Assembly (NCBI RefSeq): GCF_018613235.1
Contig: NZ_JAGGQP010000026.1
Span: forward strand, 29,116-93,115
DNA length: 64,000 bases
Direction of reading: 5' to 3'
Source: Bacillus sp. ISL-41
Lineage (GTDB): Bacteria; Bacillota; Bacilli; Bacillales; Cytobacillaceae
Made by a program: the position numbers and the translations under genes. Each line of letters starts with the position of its first letter. Positions within the stretch are counted from its first letter, which is position 1. Positions 1 through 9,313 of the stretch are shown one piece after another. The notes under the pieces were generated by a model. It did not search any database. It worked only from the letters and a program-made list of their open reading frames with translations, and had not been told where the DNA came from.

Positions 1-165
1 GCAATCGAGAATGCGGTAGAGCAGGTGCTTGATGCTGGCAGCAGAACCCGGGATATTGCCGTATTTGGCACACCTTTTTTAACAACTGAAGGGATGGTCG
101 AGGAAATCAAAGCCGCATTGCTGGACAATGAAGCGATCCTGAATATCATGGGTGCTTACGCATAA
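1..165 (+). CDS. leuB: 3-isopropylmalate dehydrogenase, C-terminal end (partial)
   Basis: An open frame runs from the first base to a TAA at 163-165 and gives the last 54 residues of a protein. The ending (TRDIAVFGTPFLTTEGMVEE, then a short helix and ILNIMGAYA) resembles the C-terminal helices of LeuB, the NAD-dependent oxidative decarboxylase that follows LeuCD in leucine synthesis. The next gene is leuC, as in the ilv-leu operon of Bacillus. The start and active site lie outside the window, so the call rests on the tail and on context. Confidence 0.85.
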   Translation, partial: AIENAVEQVLDAGSRTRDIAVFGTPFLTTEGMVEEIKAALLDNEAILNIMGAYA

Positions 166-237
166 AGCAGGAATTTAAAGAATCAGGCAGTTTGCATAGA
201 AGAGATGAAAAGTGATTTGAAAAAGGGGAGGGTATTT

Positions 238-1647
238 TTGGGGAAAACGATTATCGAAAAAATTTGGGAGAAGCATATAGTGCGTCGGGAGGAAGGCAAA
301 CCAGACCTTATGTATATTGACCTCCATCTTGTTCACGAGGTAACCTCCCCGCAGGCTTTTTCGGGACTAAGGCAGAAAAAACGGTCTGTCCGACGGCCGG
401 ATTTGACGTTTGCGACCATGGACCATAATGTACCAACAGTTAACCGGCGTGAGATCACTGACCCTGTTGCGAAAACCCAGATGGATACCTTAAGGGAGAA
501 TTGCCTTGAATTCGGCATAGCACTGGCTGACCTTGACAGTCCTGAGCAGGGCATCGTCCATGTCATCGGGCCTGAATTGGGATTGACACAGCCTGGGATG
601 ACAATTGTTTGCGGGGACAGCCATACTTCTACGCATGGTGCGTTCGGAGCCCTCGCATTCGGAATTGGCACCAGTGAGGTTGAACATGTGCTGGCAACTC
701 AAACACTATGGCAGACGAAGCCTAAGACACTGAAAGTTGAGGTGTCCGGTACTCTTGCACCGGGAGTGAGCGCAAAGGATCTCATCCTGTTCATTATCAG
801 CAAGCATGGAGTCAATTTCGGTACCGGTTACGTGATCGAATTTTGCGGCGAGTCCATTAAGATGATGTCCATGGAGGAAAGGATGACTATCTGCAATATG
901 TCCATTGAAGGAGGAGCCAAGGCTTCCCTCGTGGCACCTGATGAAAAAACCTTCGCTTATCTGAATGGAAGGAAATATGTAGCACAGGGAGATGCCTTCC
1001 TAGATAAGATCCTTGAATGGCAGCAGCTCAGCTCAGATGATGATGCAGAGTATGACCATACCATCACGATAGATGGCGATGCCATATCACCAATGGTCAG
1101 TTGGGGTACAAACCCGTCAATGACTGCTCCGGTAACAGACAGAGTGCCTTATCTGGCAGAATGTGAGACTGAGGCAGAAAGGAAGTCCGTGCAAAGAGCG
1201 TTTGATTATATGGGGTTGGCGGAAGGCCAGTTAATTACAGATATTAATGTAACGAAAGTCTTTATCGGCTCCTGCACCAATTCAAGGCTAGAGGATCTCA
1301 GGGCAGCGGCTGACATCGTCAAAGGTAAAAAAGTGGCCGTTGGAGTTGAAGCGATTGTCGTCCCTGGTTCGCAGCAGGTCAAGAAGGCGGCAGAAGCAGA
1401 AGGTATCGCCCAGGTTTTTATCGAAGCAGGATTTGAATGGCGGGAATCCGGGTGCAGCATGTGCCTGAGTATGAACGCAGATATTGTACCGGCAGGCGAG
1501 CACTGTGCTTCCACTTCAAACCGGAATTTTGAGGGCAGACAGGGAGCCGGAGCGCGCACCCATTTAGTCAGTCCCGCAATGGCAGCAGCTGCCGCACTTC
1601 ATGGGCATTTTGTCGATGTCAGGTCGATGGCTGGCATTACCGTTTAA
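238..1647 (+). CDS. leuC: 3-isopropylmalate dehydratase large subunit
   Basis: Large subunit of isopropylmalate isomerase, an aconitase-family 4Fe-4S enzyme that converts 2- to 3-isopropylmalate together with LeuD. I place the start at TTG 238 ([13 protein letters not shown]), because the AAGGGGAGG ribosome site at about 221-229 sits just before it and Bacillus LeuC begins this way. The upstream in-frame ATG at 205 would include that site in the coding region. The product is 469 residues, the usual family length. The cluster ligands are visible as C346 (GSCTNSR) and C406/C409 (SGCSMC). The gene follows leuB closely. The 307-bp gap to leuD is longer than usual for this pair and carries repeats and a hairpin. 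Confidence 0.97.
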   Translation: MGKTIIEKIWEKHIVRREEGKPDLMYIDLHLVHEVTSPQAFSGLRQKKRSVRRPDLTFATMDHNVPTVNRREITDPVAKTQMDTLRENCLEFGIALADLDSPEQGIVHVIGPELGLTQPGMTIVCGDSHTSTHGAFGALAFGIGTSEVEHVLATQTLWQTKPKTLKVEVSGTLAPGVSAKDLILFIISKHGVNFGTGYVIEFCGESIKMMSMEERMTICNMSIEGGAKASLVAPDEKTFAYLNGRKYVAQGDAFLDKILEWQQLSSDDDAEYDHTITIDGDAISPMVSWGTNPSMTAPVTDRVPYLAECETEAERKSVQRAFDYMGLAEGQLITDINVTKVFIGSCTNSRLEDLRAAADIVKGKKVAVGVEAIVVPGSQQVKKAAEAEGIAQVFIEAGFEWRESGCSMCLSMNADIVPAGEHCASTSNRNFEGRQGAGARTHLVSPAMAAAAALHGHFVDVRSMAGITV

Positions 1648-1677
1648 CTTCATCTTTTACCAAAATAAGGACGAAGG

Positions 1678-1782
1678 GGCAATTACTCGTATTGAATGGG
1701 CAATTAATGTGATTCTTGGATTAATTAATGTTTTGAATGGGGTAATTATCAGTTAGTTTGGGGCGAATATCTTCGTTGATTA
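1678..1782 (+). repeat. Five degenerate 21-bp tandem units between leuC and leuD
   Basis: Five consecutive 21-base units start at 1678, 1699, 1720, 1741 and 1762. Most begin GGCAATTA or a close variant (GGTAATTA, ATTAATTA, GGCGAATA) and have a second half like TGAATGG or TTGG. The period is exactly 21 with no indels, but the units have diverged substantially. The array is AT-rich, has no gene and lies directly before the hairpin at 1822. No function is evident. Confidence 0.7.
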
Positions 1783-1821
1783 AGAGAATAATTTTTCCAG
1801 TTAAAAATACAGACGTAAAAC

Positions 1822-1848
1822 TGACCCGAAAACGTAAATTTCGGGTCA
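1822..1848 (+). terminator. Hairpin in the leuC-leuD gap (attenuator or terminator-like)
   Basis: A perfect 10-bp inverted repeat, TGACCCGAAA (1822-1831) and TTTCGGGTCA (1839-1848), encloses a 7-base loop and is followed by TTTCACTA. The T run is short, so termination may be weak. Its position inside the leu operon suggests it could lower leuD expression or act as a processing or stability element. That is inference from structure only. Confidence 0.5.
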
Positions 1849-1954
1849 TTTCACTACCTATTTGCTGGAGTTTGCTACGCAAAACATATATTTAACTACC
1901 ACTTTGCTGAATATTGTGTTTTAAAAACATATTTTTCAATGAAAGGAGCTTAAA

Positions 1955-2551
1955 ATGACCAGATTTACAGAAATGAAGGGAAAAGTCGCTGCGATGGACC
2001 GGACAAATGTTGACACTGACCAGATCATTCCGAAGCAATTCCTTAAGAAAATCGAAAAGACGGGGTTTGGGCAGTATTTGTTTTACGATTGGCGCTATAA
2101 AACAAACGGTGAGCTCAATGAAGACTTTGAGCTCAATCATCTGGATAACGAAGGAACATCCATTTTAATTGCCAATGAGAATTTCGGCTGCGGTTCATCC
2201 AGGGAGCATGCGCCATGGGCATTGCTGGATTACGGATTTAAGGTTTTGATCGCTCCATCATTTGCGGATATTTTTAAACAGAATTGCCTGAAAAACGGAA
2301 TTCTCCCAATCGAACTGCCAGATAAAGACGTTACCTATTTGCTTACGAAAGCAAGCGGGCAGCAATATGAACTGAATGTTTCGCTGGAACAGAAAGTGGT
2401 TTATGACAACGAGGGGTTCAAAGCAGGATTTGATATCTCTCCCTATTGGTATAACATGCTCCTCAATGGCTGGGATGAAATCGAACTAACGCTCCAGCTT
2501 GAAGACAGTATCAGAGAATATGAGAATAAGCATATAGAAAAAGTAATCTAA
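1955..2551 (+). CDS. leuD: 3-isopropylmalate dehydratase small subunit
   Basis: The small (swivel-domain) subunit that pairs with LeuC. The 198-residue product has the family signatures NVDTDQIIPKQFLK near the N-terminus and NFGCGSSREHAPWALLDYG in the middle, which form the substrate-binding loop. ATG 1955 is preceded by AAAGGAGCTTAAA. A simple hairpin terminator follows at 2568, so leuD closes the leucine operon. The only unusual point is the long repeat-bearing gap upstream. Confidence 0.97.
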   Translation: MTRFTEMKGKVAAMDRTNVDTDQIIPKQFLKKIEKTGFGQYLFYDWRYKTNGELNEDFELNHLDNEGTSILIANENFGCGSSREHAPWALLDYGFKVLIAPSFADIFKQNCLKNGILPIELPDKDVTYLLTKASGQQYELNVSLEQKVVYDNEGFKAGFDISPYWYNMLLNGWDEIELTLQLEDSIREYENKHIEKVI

Positions 2552-2567
2552 CTTATAAAAAATGGTT

Positions 2568-2598
2568 GATTCACAGGCATAGCTTGTGAATCTTTTTG
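2568..2598 (+). terminator. Rho-independent terminator after leuD
   Basis: GATTCACA (2568-2575) pairs with TGTGAATC (2585-2592) around a short loop and is followed by TTTTTG. It ends the leu operon. Confidence 0.8.
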
Positions 2599-2697
2599 TT
2601 TTTTCAAGGATTCGTGCTAAACTTTCTAAAAAAGCTGAACTCAAATAAAAAAATGGAATTAATAGAGTGAACTATTAAAAAGTAAGGCGGTATGTGT

Positions 2698-3720
2698 ATG
2701 AAAAAACGGGAATCAAATGAGGATAATGTGATCCTGTTTCCCGGTCTGGAAAAGCGTCTGTTGGAGAAGGGCCTCGATTATTTAAAACAGCGAAAGTACA
2801 GGGATGCGATTCAGTTTCTTGAGCAGGCTTTGGAGCATGACCCTGAGAACAGTGATGTATACGTTGGCCTTGCTCTTTCTAATTATGAAGCAGGCAATAC
2901 CCATCAGGCCAAGGAAATTGTGGCGGAGATGCTCCGGAGCGGAATGGGTGATTACATACAAGTGATTGACATGTATCTAATGATCCTTGTCCAGTTGAAT
3001 CAATACAAAGAAGTTGTTGCGACTATCGAAGCCCTTCTTGAGGAACGGGAAATCCCGGCGGACAAGCATGAACATTTCATCACTATGCTTGAATTTGGGA
3101 AGCGGATGCTGAATGGCGAAACAGAAATGGAGCCCATTGAGAGTTTTGAAGAAGAGCCTGAAGAGGAAGAGCTTAATCTGTTTGACTATAAGAGTCCGAA
3201 CGATCAGGTAATGGTTGCTGCTGAACTTGCGAAGGTAAACATACGACCCTATATTGAAAAAATCAAGGAATATGTCGTATCAGGAGAAGGCCATCCCTTT
3301 TTAAAAACGATGCTTCTTAATATATTGAAAGAACAAGAGTATGTAGAAGAAACTCTGGTGCGTAAATTCGATTGGGAAGAATCGTTCAATCCAGCAGGTA
3401 TACCCGAACTTAAGGAATACATCGAGAACAGCGGTGTCATCCAACTTTTAAGCCGCGAGATTGAAAGTGATGATCCTGTTTTATTTGAAAATGTTCAAAG
3501 GCTGGTCGAACGATACCTCTTTTTGGTTTATCCTTTCGAACTGCCAATCGGACAGGCTTCAGCCTGGGCTGCTGCCTGCCATTTCATCGCGAATGAGTAC
3601 TATGGATTTGAAGATCCGCTCGAGTCATTTGCTGAAATATACCATAGCGAGGCCGAGGCGGCAGAACAGGTTTTGGACTTTATCCGGAAGCTAGAAGAAA
3701 TTTCTTACCCGATAATATAG
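2698..3720 (+). CDS. ysoA: TPR-repeat protein, YsoA-like
   Basis: A soluble, acidic protein of about 340 residues. The N-terminal third has tetratricopeptide-type helical repeats (for example KGLDYLKQRKYRDAIQFLEQ followed by HDPENSDVYVGLALSNYEAG), which normally bind other proteins. An acidic linker (EEEPEEEELN) lies near residue 150, followed by a helical C-terminal region of unknown fold. In B. subtilis a TPR protein of the same size, YsoA, sits between leuD and tig, so position and length support the name. The start is ATG 2698, eight bases after AAGGCGG; the alternative ATG 2692 is too close to that site. The molecular function is unknown. Confidence 0.85.
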   Translation: MKKRESNEDNVILFPGLEKRLLEKGLDYLKQRKYRDAIQFLEQALEHDPENSDVYVGLALSNYEAGNTHQAKEIVAEMLRSGMGDYIQVIDMYLMILVQLNQYKEVVATIEALLEEREIPADKHEHFITMLEFGKRMLNGETEMEPIESFEEEPEEEELNLFDYKSPNDQVMVAAELAKVNIRPYIEKIKEYVVSGEGHPFLKTMLLNILKEQEYVEETLVRKFDWEESFNPAGIPELKEYIENSGVIQLLSREIESDDPVLFENVQRLVERYLFLVYPFELPIGQASAWAAACHFIANEYYGFEDPLESFAEIYHSEAEAAEQVLDFIRKLEEISYPII

Positions 3721-3729
3721 TCCAGGCTG

Positions 3730-3757
3730 TTGAAACGAAATAATCCTGTGTTATAAT
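3730..3757 (+). promoter_or_regulatory. Sigma-A-type promoter for tig
   Basis: TTGAAA (3730-3735), a 16-base spacer and TATAAT (3752-3757), with a TG just upstream of the -10. It lies about 120 bases before the tig start and just after the ysoA stop. Confidence 0.65.
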
Positions 3758-3877
3758 GTAGTGGTTGTATTATGTAAAAATCATTCTATTTTACATTTAA
3801 TCTGGAATATTGCTTGGTAAACAAGAGTATTCATCGTCGAATGAAAATGACAATAGATTATTGTTGGAGGGAACTAT

Positions 3878-5167
3878 ATGTCTGCAAAGGTAGAAAAAAG
3901 AGAAGGGAACCAAACGGTTCTAACAATTGAAGTAGATGCAGAAAAGGTCAATAAAGGTCTTGACGCTGCATTCCAGAAAGTCGTTAAGCAAATTAACGTA
4001 CCAGGATTCCGTAAAGGGAAAATGCCTCGCCAAATGTTCGAAAAGCGTTTCGGCGTAGAGTCTTTATATCAGGATGCAATTGATATCCTTCTTCCAGAAG
4101 CATATGCAAATGCAATCGACGAAACTGGTATCGAGCCAGTTGACCGCCCGGAAATCGATGTAGAACAAATCGAAAAGGGCAAGAGCTTGATCATCAAGGC
4201 AACTGTAACAGTTAAGCCTGAAGTTAAGCTTGGCGAGTACAAAGGACTTGAAGTAGAAGCATTCGACACAAACGTAACAGATGAAGAAGTTGAAAATGAA
4301 TTAAAAGCAATGCAGGAAAAGCAGGCTGAGCTTGTTGTTAAAGAAGAAGGCACTGCTGAAAATGGCGACAATGTTGTCATCGATTTTGAAGGATTCGTTG
4401 ATGGCGAAGCTTTTGAAGGCGGCAAAGCTGAAAACTATGCACTTGAACTTGGTTCAGGTTCATTCATCCCTGGCTTCGAAGAACAGCTAGTTGGAACAGC
4501 TACTGGCGAAGAAAAAGATGTAGAGGTTACTTTCCCTGAAGAGTACCATGCAGCTGAACTTGCTGGTAAGCCTGCAACTTTCAAAGTGAAAGTTCACGAA
4601 ATCAAAGGAAAAGAACTTCCAGCTTTAGATGATGAGTTCGCTAAAGATGCTGACGAAGAAGTTGAAACTTTGGAAGAGCTTAAGACAAAGATCAAAGATC
4701 GTCTGGCTCACGACAAAGCACACCAGAAGGAACACTTCGAACGTGACACTGTTGTAGAAAAAGCAGCAGCTAACGCAGAAATCGATGTTCCTCAATCAAT
4801 GATTGATACTGAAATCGACCGCATGGTTAACGAATTCGAACAGCGCCTTCAAATGCAAGGCATGAACCTTGACCTGTACTACCAGTTCTCTGGACAGGAC
4901 GAAGCTGCTCTTCGCGAACAAATGAAAGAAGAAGCTGCTACACGCGTACGTGTGAACCTGACTCTTGAAGCAATTGCAAAAGCTGAAAACATCGAAGTTA
5001 CTGATGAAGAAGTAAGTGCAGAGCTTCAAAAGATGTCTGAAATGTACAATATGACTGCTGACCAAATCCAAGCAGCACTAGGCGGAAGCCTTGACGGAAT
5101 CAAAGGCGACCTTCAATTGAAAAAAGCAGTTGATTTCCTTGTAGAAAACAGCAAAACTGTTGCATAA
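3878..5167 (+). CDS. tig: Trigger factor, ribosome-bound chaperone and prolyl isomerase
   Basis: The first chaperone that nascent chains meet at the ribosome exit tunnel. The 429-residue product has the N-terminal ribosome-docking loop GFRKGKMP (residues 43-50) and a central FKBP-type isomerase domain at about 155-245 ([24 protein letters not shown]). The long helical C-terminal substrate-binding arms follow. ATG 3878 is preceded by TTGGAGGG. The gene has its own promoter at 3730 and a terminator at 5189, so it is probably monocistronic. The tig-clpX pairing is typical of Firmicutes. Confidence 0.98.
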   Translation: MSAKVEKREGNQTVLTIEVDAEKVNKGLDAAFQKVVKQINVPGFRKGKMPRQMFEKRFGVESLYQDAIDILLPEAYANAIDETGIEPVDRPEIDVEQIEKGKSLIIKATVTVKPEVKLGEYKGLEVEAFDTNVTDEEVENELKAMQEKQAELVVKEEGTAENGDNVVIDFEGFVDGEAFEGGKAENYALELGSGSFIPGFEEQLVGTATGEEKDVEVTFPEEYHAAELAGKPATFKVKVHEIKGKELPALDDEFAKDADEEVETLEELKTKIKDRLAHDKAHQKEHFERDTVVEKAAANAEIDVPQSMIDTEIDRMVNEFEQRLQMQGMNLDLYYQFSGQDEAALREQMKEEAATRVRVNLTLEAIAKAENIEVTDEEVSAELQKMSEMYNMTADQIQAALGGSLDGIKGDLQLKKAVDFLVENSKTVA

Positions 5168-5188
5168 TAGAATCAGGATATAATATAG

Positions 5189-5220
5189 AAACAAGGCGCG
5201 AGTAAATCGTGCCTTGTTTT
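5189..5220 (+). terminator. Terminator after tig
   Basis: AAACAAGGC and GCCTTGTTTT flank a short loop and are followed by T residues. It lies 20 bases after the tig stop. Confidence 0.8.
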
Positions 5221-5384
5221 CTACAATTAGCACCATATACATACATAATTTTTTAAGCAATTTGCTCTAAGTCGATTTAATGGCTTGATTTATGGTTAAG
5301 ATGAGTTAGTACATATTTTTTTCGATTCATAAGCGCGAAACTGAAATGGCCGAGGGTTATTATTTCCTGTACCCTGGCAAAATG

Positions 5385-5393
5385 TGATACAAT
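5385..5393 (+). promoter_or_regulatory. Extended -10 promoter element for clpX
   Basis: TGATACAAT at 5385-5393 fits the extended -10 pattern TGnTAnnnT. No good -35 hexamer lies 17 bases upstream, which extended -10 promoters tolerate. It is about 110 bases before the clpX start. The rest of the 333-bp tig-clpX gap shows nothing recognisable apart from the tig terminator. Confidence 0.4.
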
Positions 5394-5500
5394 GCAATAC
5401 ATACCTGCTCGACAGCAGCAGAAAAACTGTTACTTAACTGATCGTTTGCTTATGAATCGCAGCTTTATATATGTTTAGAAGTTCTCAAGGGGTGAAGGCA

Positions 5501-6763
5501 TTGTTCAAATTTAATGATGAAAAAGGACAGCTCAAATGTTCTTTCTGCGGTAAGACGCAGGATCAAGTCCGCAAATTGGTAGCAGGGCCAGGCGTCTATA
5601 TCTGTGACGAGTGTATAGAATTATGCACGGAAATCGTTGAAGAAGAACTTGGCACTGAAGAAGAAGTTGAGTTTAAGGATGTTCCAAAACCACTGGAAAT
5701 CCGCGATATTCTTAATGAGTATGTAATTGGGCAGGACCAGGCGAAGAAGAATCTGTCTGTAGCCGTTTACAATCACTATAAGCGTATCAACTCAAACAGC
5801 AAAATCGATGATGTTGAACTTTCAAAGAGTAATATTGCGATGATCGGGCCTACAGGAAGCGGTAAAACTTTACTTGCCCAGACTCTGGCGCGAATTCTCA
5901 ATGTACCGTTCGCAATCGCTGATGCAACATCACTGACAGAAGCAGGTTATGTTGGTGAGGACGTTGAAAACATCCTCCTAAAATTGATCCAATCAGCTGA
6001 TTATGATGTAGAAAAGGCTGAAAAAGGGATCATTTACATCGATGAAATCGATAAAATCGCCAGAAAATCCGAAAACCCTTCTATTACTAGAGATGTTTCC
6101 GGTGAAGGTGTACAGCAGGCACTTCTGAAAATTCTTGAAGGTACAGTTGCAAGCGTACCGCCACAAGGTGGACGAAAGCACCCTCATCAGGAATTCATCC
6201 AGATCGATACGACGAATATCCTGTTCATTTGCGGCGGAGCATTCGACGGTATCGAGCAAATCATCAAACGCCGCCTTGGCCAAAAAGTAATTGGCTTTGG
6301 CTCTGAAAAGAAAGAGGAAGATCTAGACAAGAAGGAACTGCTTTCAAAAGTGCTTCCTGAAGATTTGCTGAAATTCGGTTTGATCCCTGAATTCATCGGC
6401 CGTCTTCCGGTAATTGCCAGCTTGACTCCGCTTGATGAAGAAGCGCTAGTCGAAATCCTGACAAAACCGAAGAACGCACTAGTAAAACAGTATCAAAAGA
6501 TGCTTGAACTGGATGATGTCGAGCTTGATTTCGAAGACGACGCACTGATTGAAATTGCCAAAAAAGCAATTGAGCGCAAGACAGGTGCCCGCGGACTTCG
6601 TTCAATCATCGAAGGCATCATGCTGGATGTCATGTTCGACCTTCCTTCACGTGATGACATTGTTAAATGCATCATCACAAAGGAAACAATCGAAAACAAC
6701 ATGCCGCCAAAGCTCGTGTTAGAGGACGGTACAGTCCTTAAAGACGAAAGAAATTCAGCTTAA
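5501..6763 (+). CDS. clpX: ClpX, ATPase subunit of ClpXP protease
   Basis: An AAA+ unfoldase that feeds substrates to ClpP. I place the start at TTG 5501 ([17 protein letters not shown]), because AAGGGGTG lies just upstream and the 420-residue product then matches the family length. The ATG at 5471 would add ten unsupported residues. The N-terminal zinc-binding domain shows C13, C16, C35 and C38. Walker A (GPTGSGKT) lies near residue 120 and the Walker B region follows ([10 protein letters not shown]). The pore-loop and sensor regions are intact. A strong terminator follows. Confidence 0.98.
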   Translation: MFKFNDEKGQLKCSFCGKTQDQVRKLVAGPGVYICDECIELCTEIVEEELGTEEEVEFKDVPKPLEIRDILNEYVIGQDQAKKNLSVAVYNHYKRINSNSKIDDVELSKSNIAMIGPTGSGKTLLAQTLARILNVPFAIADATSLTEAGYVGEDVENILLKLIQSADYDVEKAEKGIIYIDEIDKIARKSENPSITRDVSGEGVQQALLKILEGTVASVPPQGGRKHPHQEFIQIDTTNILFICGGAFDGIEQIIKRRLGQKVIGFGSEKKEEDLDKKELLSKVLPEDLLKFGLIPEFIGRLPVIASLTPLDEEALVEILTKPKNALVKQYQKMLELDDVELDFEDDALIEIAKKAIERKTGARGLRSIIEGIMLDVMFDLPSRDDIVKCIITKETIENNMPPKLVLEDGTVLKDERNSA

Positions 6764-6770
6764 TACGCAT

Positions 6771-6803
6771 AAATCCCGGTGAATTTTTCACCGGGATTTT
6801 TTA
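6771..6803 (+). terminator. Terminator after clpX
   Basis: AAATCCCGGTGA pairs with TCACCGGGATTT around a short T loop and runs into a T tract. Confidence 0.85.
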
Positions 6804-6843
6804 TTAGACTCTGAAATTGAGATTGGTGTGGGAAAACAGGGAG

Positions 6844-7050
6844 AACTTAAGACAGGTTTGATGTTAAAAGAGGAAAAGCTGTCAGAAGTAAGAGTAACTT
6901 AAGACAGGTTTGGTGTTGAAAGAGAAAAAGCTGTCAAAAGAAAGGGCAACTTAAGACAGGTTTGATGTTAAAAGAGGAAAAGCTGTCAAAAGAAAGGTCA
7001 ACTCAAGACAGGTTTGGTATTAAATGAGGATAAGCTGTCAGAACCAGGTC
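6844..7050 (+). repeat. Four tandem 52-bp repeats between clpX and lonB
   Basis: Units begin at 6844, 6896, 6948 and 7000. Three are 52 bases and the last is 51. Each starts AACTTAAGACAGGTTT (AACTCAAG in the last) and holds the half-sites GACAG and AAGCTGTC. These can form an imperfect hairpin spanning 33 bases, with a mismatch at the sixth stem position. No reading frame with a ribosome site is associated. The array ends about 45 bases before the candidate lonB promoter. Confidence 0.9.
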
Positions 7051-7094
7051 AAATCTTTGTTCATGTTGGCAGAAAGTTCATTAATTCCTTATCA

Positions 7095-7122
7095 AAATAT
7101 AGTCTTTACAGGTGGGAAAATT
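7095..7122 (+). promoter_or_regulatory. Candidate forespore (sigma-F/sigma-G type) promoter for lonB
   Basis: GGGAAAATT (7114-7122) resembles the sigma-F/G -10 pattern GG-N-R-A-N-A. AAATA (7095-7099), 14 bases upstream, partly matches the -35. B. subtilis lonB is forespore-specific, which makes this reading reasonable. It is a motif match only. Confidence 0.35.
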
Positions 7123-7206
7123 CACTTGAAAATATTGTTTATTCCAACACTGTCAGGGGGATACTAGGTTAAAGCCAATAGTATCAACTTACGGGAGGGA
7201 ATATAA

Positions 7207-8874
7207 TTGAGTTGGACCGGAATCGCCTTGTTCATACAGCTGTTTTTCGGAATCATCATCGGGCTGTATTTCTGGAATTTACTTAAGAATCAGCGGACTC
7301 AAAAAGTGTCAATCGATCGGGAATCACGAAAGGAAATGGAACAGTTAAGGAAGATGAGATCGGTCTCCCTGAGTGAACCGCTAGCTGAAAAAGTCAGACC
7401 ATCAAGCTTCAAGGACATTGTCGGACAAGAAGATGGAATCAAGGCACTAAAAGCTGCCTTATGTGGACCTAATCCGCAGCATGTCATCATCTATGGTCCG
7501 CCGGGAGTAGGGAAAACCGCTGCGGCCAGGCTCGTGTTGGAGGAAGCAAAGCAAAACCAAAAATCCCCCTTCAAGAAATCTTCAGTATTCGTTGAGCTGG
7601 ATGCTACGACGGCGAGGTTTGATGAGAGAGGAATCGCTGACCCACTGATTGGTTCCGTTCATGACCCGATTTATCAAGGGGCCGGAGCGATGGGCCAGGC
7701 AGGTATTCCTCAGCCAAAACAAGGAGCTGTTACCAATGCTCATGGCGGAGTATTGTTCATTGATGAAATTGGAGAGTTACATTCAATCCAAATGAACAAA
7801 CTATTGAAAGTATTAGAAGACAGGAAAGTGTTCTTAGAGAGTGCATATTATAATGAAGAAAACACGCAAATCCCGAGCCATATCCACGACATCTTCAAAA
7901 ATGGGCTCCCGGCAGACTTCCGCCTTGTAGGAGCGACGACAAGAACTCCAAGTGAGATCCCTCCGGCAATCAGGTCGAGATGCATGGAAGTATTTTTCCG
8001 TGAGCTAACCCAAGAGGAAATTTCTGAAGTAGCCAGGAATGCTGCTGAAAAAGTAGAACTGACTATGAGTGATAAAGCGATTGAAATCTTGTCAAACTAT
8101 GCACGGAATGGGCGCGAAGCCGTTAATATGGTACAGATTGCCGCAGGATTGGCCATAACAGATGAACGTACCTACATTAAAGAGGAAGAAATCGAATGGG
8201 TGGTGCATTCAAGCCAGCTGACACCAAGGATGGAAAGAAGGATCAATGAAAAGTCAGCAGTTGGTCTTGTCAATGGGCTGGCTGTCTATGGACCAAATAC
8301 AGGTGCACTTCTTGAAATCGAAGTGACGGTCATTAAAGCAAAAGAAAAAGGCTCCATCAATATCACTGGCATCGTCGATGAAGAAAGCATCGGCGGACAG
8401 GGGAAATCAATACGCAGAAAAAGTATGGCACGAGGGTCAATTGAAAATGTCATCACAGTTCTCCGGTCTATGGGTGTTCCAGCTGATGAATTCGACATCC
8501 ATGTCAACTTCCCTGGCGGTACCCCAATCGACGGCCCATCTGCCGGGATTGCAATGGCGACGGGAATTTATTCAGCCATCTATAAAATCCCAATGGACAA
8601 TACTGTCGCAATGACAGGAGAAATCAGCATCCATGGGAATGTGAAGCCGATTGGCGGTGTTTATCCAAAAGTGAAAGCAGCGAAAAAGGCGGGTGCCAAG
8701 AAGGTAATTATTCCGCAGGAAAATGTTCAGACCATCCTAAATGAAATCACTGATATAGAGATTATTCCAGTCACCCACCTGAACGAAGTCTTTGAAATTG
8801 CTCTTGTAAAAGATCATCCGAGAGAGCAGATTATTAAGGCAGCCGATGAACTGACGCAAAAAGAGACGAGCTAA
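7207..8874 (+). CDS. lonB: LonB, sporulation ATP-dependent protease
   Basis: A Lon-like protease with an N-terminal membrane segment (about residues 5-25), an AAA+ domain (Walker A GPPGVGKT, about 97-104; Walker B LFIDEIGEL) and a C-terminal Lon protease domain. The catalytic dyad is S445 (DGPSAG) and K488 (PIGGVYPK), 43 residues apart as in Lon. It lacks the long Lon N-terminal substrate domain. The start is TTG 7207, after GGGAGGG. At 555 residues it matches B. subtilis LonB (about 550), which is made in the forespore. It sits just upstream of lonA, the standard arrangement. Confidence 0.96.
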   Translation: MSWTGIALFIQLFFGIIIGLYFWNLLKNQRTQKVSIDRESRKEMEQLRKMRSVSLSEPLAEKVRPSSFKDIVGQEDGIKALKAALCGPNPQHVIIYGPPGVGKTAAARLVLEEAKQNQKSPFKKSSVFVELDATTARFDERGIADPLIGSVHDPIYQGAGAMGQAGIPQPKQGAVTNAHGGVLFIDEIGELHSIQMNKLLKVLEDRKVFLESAYYNEENTQIPSHIHDIFKNGLPADFRLVGATTRTPSEIPPAIRSRCMEVFFRELTQEEISEVARNAAEKVELTMSDKAIEILSNYARNGREAVNMVQIAAGLAITDERTYIKEEEIEWVVHSSQLTPRMERRINEKSAVGLVNGLAVYGPNTGALLEIEVTVIKAKEKGSINITGIVDEESIGGQGKSIRRKSMARGSIENVITVLRSMGVPADEFDIHVNFPGGTPIDGPSAGIAMATGIYSAIYKIPMDNTVAMTGEISIHGNVKPIGGVYPKVKAAKKAGAKKVIIPQENVQTILNEITDIEIIPVTHLNEVFEIALVKDHPREQIIKAADELTQKETS

Positions 8875-8883
8875 TAACGCGAA

Positions 8884-8911
8884 AAAGAACGCTTGCCGGC
8901 GTTCTTTTTTT
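8884..8911 (+). terminator. Terminator after lonB
   Basis: AAAGAACGC pairs with GCGTTCTTT around TTGCCG and is followed by a T run. It separates lonB from lon. Confidence 0.85.
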
Positions 8912-9313
8912 AGGCTTTTTTCGAAACAGTGTTTACATGCATCAATGAGCCTTTTTGAATTATCCCGGTAGCAGCTATGAATCAATTCAGCAAGAGCCTT
9001 CATAACTTCCATCAATAGTTCAAATAGCAACTTACGAAGAAAAGCGGGTTTATTTTTCCCTGGAAAAGGAAAGAGGGTGTAATAGAGGTTACCATGTTGA
9101 AGTTGCTGCTACCACAAATGAGATACCGTTTGCTTTTAAAAGTAACTTCAGATGTAGACATATTTTCGCATAAATATCAGGATACTAATCAATGACACAA
9201 AACGATGCTAAGTGCTCTTGTTATTAGACACCTGAAAATAAATACGATAGAATTGAACAACAAAGTATTTTATACTTATGGTTTGATACAATGCATGTTG
9301 GAGGTGCAATGTC
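8912..9313. other. Gene-free gap before lon
   Basis: About 400 bases with no convincing coding frame. A TACAAT at 9287-9292 could be part of a promoter, but I see no matching -35. No inverted repeat resembling a CIRCE or CtsR operator was recognised. Confidence 0.4.

Noticed and set aside
8912..9313. CtsR or CIRCE operator before lon
   Set aside because: No matching direct or inverted heptamers were found.
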